From Xanthobacter autotrophicus (lineage in GTDB: Bacteria; Pseudomonadota; Alphaproteobacteria; Rhizobiales; Xanthobacteraceae), in the NCBI RefSeq assembly GCF_030015065.1, contig NZ_JAIVFN010000036.1, positions 1 through 36,309 on the forward strand: 36,309 nucleotides of DNA, read 5' to 3'. Below the pieces are notes generated by a model. The model ran no database searches. It was given only the letters and a program-made list of their open reading frames with translations, and had not been told where the DNA came from. How positions within the stretch are numbered: the first letter of the stretch is position 1; each line of letters begins with the position of its first letter. The translations under genes and the position numbers were made by a program. This document shows positions 33,307 through 36,309 of this stretch, piece after piece.

Positions 33307-33344
33307 GCCGCCTCTCCGGGCCGTGCCGGATTCAACCCTCGCAC

Positions 33345-34346
33345 CTATTGGGGCGAGACCACAACGCCCCACGGGGCACCGCCCACCTTGATGGATTTCA
33401 CCACCTTCAGCTCGGGCACGTCGATGACGGAGACATCGTTGGAATTGCCGTTGGTGGTGAACAGCAGCTTCTCGTCTGGGGTGAGGGCGAGCTGCCACAC
33501 GCGCTGGCCCACGAGGAGATATTTCTCCACCTCGAAGGTCTCGGTATTCACCACCGCCACGCGGTTGGCCGGGCCCAGCGCCACGAACGCCTTCTTGCCG
33601 TCCCTGGTGATGCGGATGCCCACGGGCTGGATCGCCTCCTTGGAGACGCCGGGGATCTTGAAGCTGATCTTCCTGATGATCTGGCGGGTCTGCGGATCAA
33701 TCACCGCGACCGTGCCGCCCACCTCGGCGGACACCCACAGGTGCTTGCCGTCGGCGGAGAATTCGGCGAAGCGCGGGCGCGCGTCCACCAGCACGTTGCC
33801 CACGATCTTGTTGGTCTTGGTGTCGATGAAATGGGCCATGTTGGTGGTTTCGGACGTGGCGATGAGGGTGCCGCCGTCCGGGCTCACGGCCATGCCTTCC
33901 GGCTCGGTGCCCACCGGCACCTGGGCAACGACCTTGTTGGCCTCCACGTCGAGGACGGTGACCTGGTTGTCGTCCTCGTTGGCGATGTAAAGCGGATTGC
34001 CGGTGGGGTGCAGCGCGAACAGCTCCGGATCGGGGCCGGACTTCAGCTTGCGCAGGATCTTCAGGCTCGCCGGATCAATCACCTGGACGGTGTGGTCGTC
34101 ACTGGCGCAGACATAGACCACCTTGCCGTCCGGGCTCATGGTGATGCCGCGGGGGCGCCGGCCCACCTTCACGGTCTGCTTCACCTCCAGCGTCGCTGAA
34201 TCGATGACGCTGATGGAGTTTCCCTTCTCGTTGGAGACATAGACGGTATAGGCGGAGGCCGCGTCGGCGGCGAAGAGCGCGGCGGCGCCGGCGAGAAGCG
34301 GCAGGACGCGGCGCGCGGCGAGCCGCGGGCGGGAACAAGGGGTCAT
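33345..34346 (-). CDS. PQQ-associated YVTN beta-propeller protein
   Basis: A secreted beta-propeller of 333 residues. Residues 1-32 are a signal peptide ending ASA/Y. The mature part consists of about seven repeats of roughly 42 residues with the YVTN-type pattern, for example YTVYVSNEKGNSISVIDSATLEVKQ in outline, ITMSPDGKVVYVCASDDHTVQVID, and MAVSPDGGTLIATSETTNMAHFID in outline. This fits the family of beta-propellers named for PQQ-dependent catabolism (TIGR03866 as I recall). A role as a periplasmic scaffold or cofactor-handling partner is inferred; it has no cysteine in the mature chain apart from one in the second repeat. It stands between the binding-protein and ATPase genes. Confidence 0.92.
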   Translation of the reverse strand: MTPCSRPRLAARRVLPLLAGAAALFAADAASAYTVYVSNEKGNSISVIDSATLEVKQTVKVGRRPRGITMSPDGKVVYVCASDDHTVQVIDPASLKILRKLKSGPDPELFALHPTGNPLYIANEDDNQVTVLDVEANKVVAQVPVGTEPEGMAVSPDGGTLIATSETTNMAHFIDTKTNKIVGNVLVDARPRFAEFSADGKHLWVSAEVGGTVAVIDPQTRQIIRKISFKIPGVSKEAIQPVGIRITRDGKKAFVALGPANRVAVVNTETFEVEKYLLVGQRVWQLALTPDEKLLFTTNGNSNDVSVIDVPELKVVKSIKVGGAPWGVVVSPQ

Positions 34347-34382
34347 CGGCTCTTTCCTCCAGACAGGTGGCGCTTTTTCGCG

Positions 34383-34421
34383 CGCGTTTGCTTGGTGCGT
34401 TTACTTGGTGCGTTTGCTTGG
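34383..34421. repeat. Three-copy 13-bp tandem repeat
   Basis: TGCGTTTGCTTGG is repeated at 34383-34395 (first base C), 34396-34408 (A for G at position 8) and 34409-34421 (exact). It fills part of the 113-bp gap between the binding-protein stop and the beta-propeller start. Confidence 0.8.
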
Positions 34422-34459
34422 GTCGCCGCCCCTTCGAGGCGGCGCGAGCCAGGCCGGCA

Positions 34460-35683
34460 CTATTTCAATCGGCACTTGGATTCACCCTCGTCGGTGCCGA
34501 GGGTGTCGAGCGGGGTGCGCTGGTGCAGGAAGCCCTCCTCCGGCGCCACCGAGACGATGCCGAGCGGCTGCGCGATGAGCAGCGGCTGGCGCAATTGCTG
34601 GTCCCACGGGCGGATGCTCACCGGCACGCCCTTGAAGGCCGCGAGGCTGAAGTCCGGCGTGCGCAGGAAGGCGCGGATGGCCACCGGATCGGCGCTCCTG
34701 GTGCGGGTCGTCGCCTCGCCGATCATGCGCGCGGCGACCCAGGCCTGATAGTCCGCCGGCCGCATGGTGCGGGAGGCCGAGCGCAGGAAGCGGCTCTGCA
34801 ACTGGGCCGAGCCCCAGGCATCCTGCGCCTGGTGCCAGGTGGAGGCGGTGAGGCCCTGCGTGCCCACCACCAGGCGCGGCTCGAAGGTGCGGAAGGGGAT
34901 GTAGTTGCCGAAGTCGTTGGCCTCGTCCGCCACCACGATCACGTCCGCGTCCACGCCCCGGCTGAAGACCAGGGCGTCGGAGCGGGTGATGCTGTCGGAG
35001 CGGTCGCGCCCCAGCGGGCCGAAGGTCCAGGGCTTGTCGGCGACGATCTTCAGCCCGAATTTCTTCGCCGAGCGGCGCAGCGCCTCGGCGTAGAGCTGGT
35101 CCCCCGGCTGCGGCCCGACGATGAGGAACAGCTTCGACCAGCGCTTGGAGGCGAGGAACTGGGCGAGGGCGTCGGTGAGCATGGCGCGGCTCGGCGCCAC
35201 GTGGAACACGTCGGCGCGGCATTGCTCCGCGCGCAGCGCATCGTCGGTGGCGCCCACGTTGAAGACGAGAACGCCCTTGTCCTTCACCGCGTCGGCCACC
35301 TTGAGGAGGGCGTCGCCGGGCAGGTTCGCGATGAGGAGGCGCGTCCCGCCCTCCGCCAAGGCGCGGGCGGCGGCGACCGGGTCCTCGTCCTCGGCCAGGG
35401 TGGTGGTCTCGAGGGTGAAGCTCTGGCCGGTGAAGAGACCGGTGGTGGCATTGTCCCTCACCGCCAGCTCGGCCCCGGCCACGGCCTCGTCCTCCGGCAC
35501 GGCGAGGAGGTCGTAGAGCGGGGGCGGCGGCACGGCGTGGGTGATCAGGCCGATGCGCACCTCCAGCGGCTTGGGCTCGGATTTGACCTCGGATGCCGGG
35601 GGCTGCTGCGGATATGCCGGGGCCGGGGCCAGCACCCCGAGGGCGACGGCCGGAAGCAGCAGGCGAAGAATGCGCGTCAGCAT
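34460..35683 (-). CDS. ABC transporter substrate-binding protein, PQQ-dependent alcohol system type
   Basis: A periplasmic binding-protein fold of 407 residues, with a signal peptide of about 23 residues (LLLPAVALGVLAPAPA). The family marks are VRIGLITHAVPPPPLYDLL, GAELAVRDNATTGLFTGQSF, and FHVAPSRAMLTDALAQFL; the C-terminal RSASRTMRPADYQAWVAARMIGEA is also conserved in the PQQ-linked binding-protein family (TIGR03863 as I recall). It is the first gene of the minus-strand cluster. Coupling a binding protein, typical of importers, with an ABC-2 exporter-type permease is a known oddity of this system. The ligand is unknown. The start codon lies inside a 17-bp tandem duplication (35681-35714). 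Confidence 0.92.
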   Translation of the reverse strand: MLTRILRLLLPAVALGVLAPAPAYPQQPPASEVKSEPKPLEVRIGLITHAVPPPPLYDLLAVPEDEAVAGAELAVRDNATTGLFTGQSFTLETTTLAEDEDPVAAARALAEGGTRLLIANLPGDALLKVADAVKDKGVLVFNVGATDDALRAEQCRADVFHVAPSRAMLTDALAQFLASKRWSKLFLIVGPQPGDQLYAEALRRSAKKFGLKIVADKPWTFGPLGRDRSDSITRSDALVFSRGVDADVIVVADEANDFGNYIPFRTFEPRLVVGTQGLTASTWHQAQDAWGSAQLQSRFLRSASRTMRPADYQAWVAARMIGEATTRTRSADPVAIRAFLRTPDFSLAAFKGVPVSIRPWDQQLRQPLLIAQPLGIVSVAPEEGFLHQRTPLDTLGTDEGESKCRLK

Positions 35684-35714
35684 GGGGCCAAAGTCACCAT
35701 GGGGCCAAGGTCAG
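35681..35714. repeat. Two-copy 17-bp tandem duplication over the binding-protein start codon
   Basis: CATGGGGCCAAAGTCAC (35681-35697) and CATGGGGCCAAGGTCAG (35698-35714) differ at two positions. The first copy carries the start codon of the binding protein; the second offers another ATG, out of frame because the unit is not a multiple of three. Confidence 0.75.
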
Positions 35715-35879
35715 CGTGAGTTCAGCATGGTGTGGGACGATCACGATCCGGAAACGGGAAGATCTAGACACCATCGTCTCAGGGGCGCAACCAAATAGAT
35801 CTAAGAAAACAATAAGATGTTCCCGGCTTGCCACGCGCCGGGCGGCTGTGACACCCTTGACGGGAAAAGGGTGCCGGCC

Positions 35880-36309
35880 ATGCGGTGTGCATATGTCTTT
35901 CTGCTTTCCGCCGTTCTGGCGGGCGCGGGTCCGGCCGTGGCCGCGACGCGCGCGCAGGCGGCTTCGGCCGGCGTGCCGACCGCTGTGTTCGGCTTCGAGT
36001 TCTTCGACGACACCCTCGACACCCGCGCGGAGGTGCAGGCCGAGCAGGCGGCGCGCCTGAAGCTGGTCAATGCGGAGCTGGCCCGGCTCGTCGCCGAATC
36101 CGGGGAGATGGCGCCGGTGGATCTTCAGGGCGAGGCCGCGCGCATCGCCGAGCTTGCGCCCTTCTACAAATGCAATGGCTGCGAGGCGGACATTGCCGGC
36201 GCCGCCGGGGCGCGCCTCGAAATGCTGGGCATGGTGCGCAAGATCTCCAACCTCATCCTTACCATCACCATCAAGGTCCAGGAGGTGGGCGGGGCGGAAA
36301 AGCTGGTCC
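35880..36309 (+). CDS. Secreted DUF3280/DUF2380-like protein, cut by the window edge
   Basis: The first 143 codons of a gene that runs past the right edge. Residues 1-21 are a signal peptide ending AVA/A. The mature part has AVFGFEFFDDTLDTRAE near 35-51, a CNGC pair (C98 and C101), and MVRKISNLILTITIKVQEV at the end, a pattern I associate with the DUF3280/DUF2380 families of secreted proteins found beside PQQ-linked alcohol oxidation genes. It is divergent from the binding-protein gene with a gap of 196 bp, so the two may share a control region. CxxC suggests metal, heme-handling or disulfide chemistry, but no c-type CxxCH motif is present. Confidence 0.82.
   Translation, partial: MRCAYVFLLSAVLAGAGPAVAATRAQAASAGVPTAVFGFEFFDDTLDTRAEVQAEQAARLKLVNAELARLVAESGEMAPVDLQGEAARIAELAPFYKCNGCEADIAGAAGARLEMLGMVRKISNLILTITIKVQEVGGAEKLV

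Noticed and set aside
1-36309. CRISPR array, insertion sequence, prophage or toxin-antitoxin pair
   Set aside because: No regularly spaced repeats, transposase, integrase, phage structural gene or paired small toxin genes were seen.

Overview
The window looks like chromosomal DNA of a GC-rich alphaproteobacterium of the order Hyphomicrobiales, most likely Xanthobacteraceae (Xanthobacter, Azorhizobium or relatives). The pointers are the order rpsT-dnaA-dnaN-recF, a trpF-trpB-trpA-accD operon, the ftsE-ftsX-ydcF-plsC block, and an ABC system of the kind linked to PQQ-dependent alcohol oxidation. The genus is inferred from gene content only. The first 51 bases are not genomic: they read as an Illumina Nextera index plus transposase adapter, so the left edge is an untrimmed contig end.

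Layout. (1) 113-5489, minus strand: an NDUFA9-like NAD(P)-binding protein, trpF, trpB, a small secreted protein, trpA and accD, tightly packed and probably one transcript. (2) 5666-11409, plus strand: rpsT with a clear promoter and terminator, a gene-free gap of about 1 kb, then dnaA, dnaN and recF. The gap holds a minus-facing terminator with no gene in front of it. (3) 11626-19189: an accessory catabolic island. It has a five-gene branched-chain-amino-acid-type ABC transporter plus an SDR dehydrogenase (plus strand), converging on a GntR/FCD regulator and a glycerol-dehydrogenase-like enzyme (minus strand). The two outer promoters carry nearly the same 14-bp palindrome over their -10 regions, which ties the island into one predicted regulon. 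(4) 19305-27352: a GNAT acetyltransferase, argB, a large unknown membrane protein, phnM, a DUF2125 protein, a ChaC-like gamma-glutamylcyclotransferase, an unknown small protein and a PlsC-type acyltransferase. (5) 27551-30115, minus strand: ydcF, ftsX and ftsE. (6) 30345-30881: a purine phosphoribosyltransferase. (7) 30967-35683, minus strand: the PQQ-associated ABC system (binding protein, beta-propeller, ATPase, permease, unknown secreted protein), with a divergent secreted DUF3280/DUF2380-like gene cut by the right edge.

The most interesting parts are the catabolic island with its shared operator and unknown substrate, the PQQ-associated ABC cluster, whose transported compound is not evident, the possible small RNA between rpsT and dnaA, and the secreted protein lodged inside the trp operon. 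No CRISPR array, insertion sequence, phage gene, rRNA or tRNA was seen.
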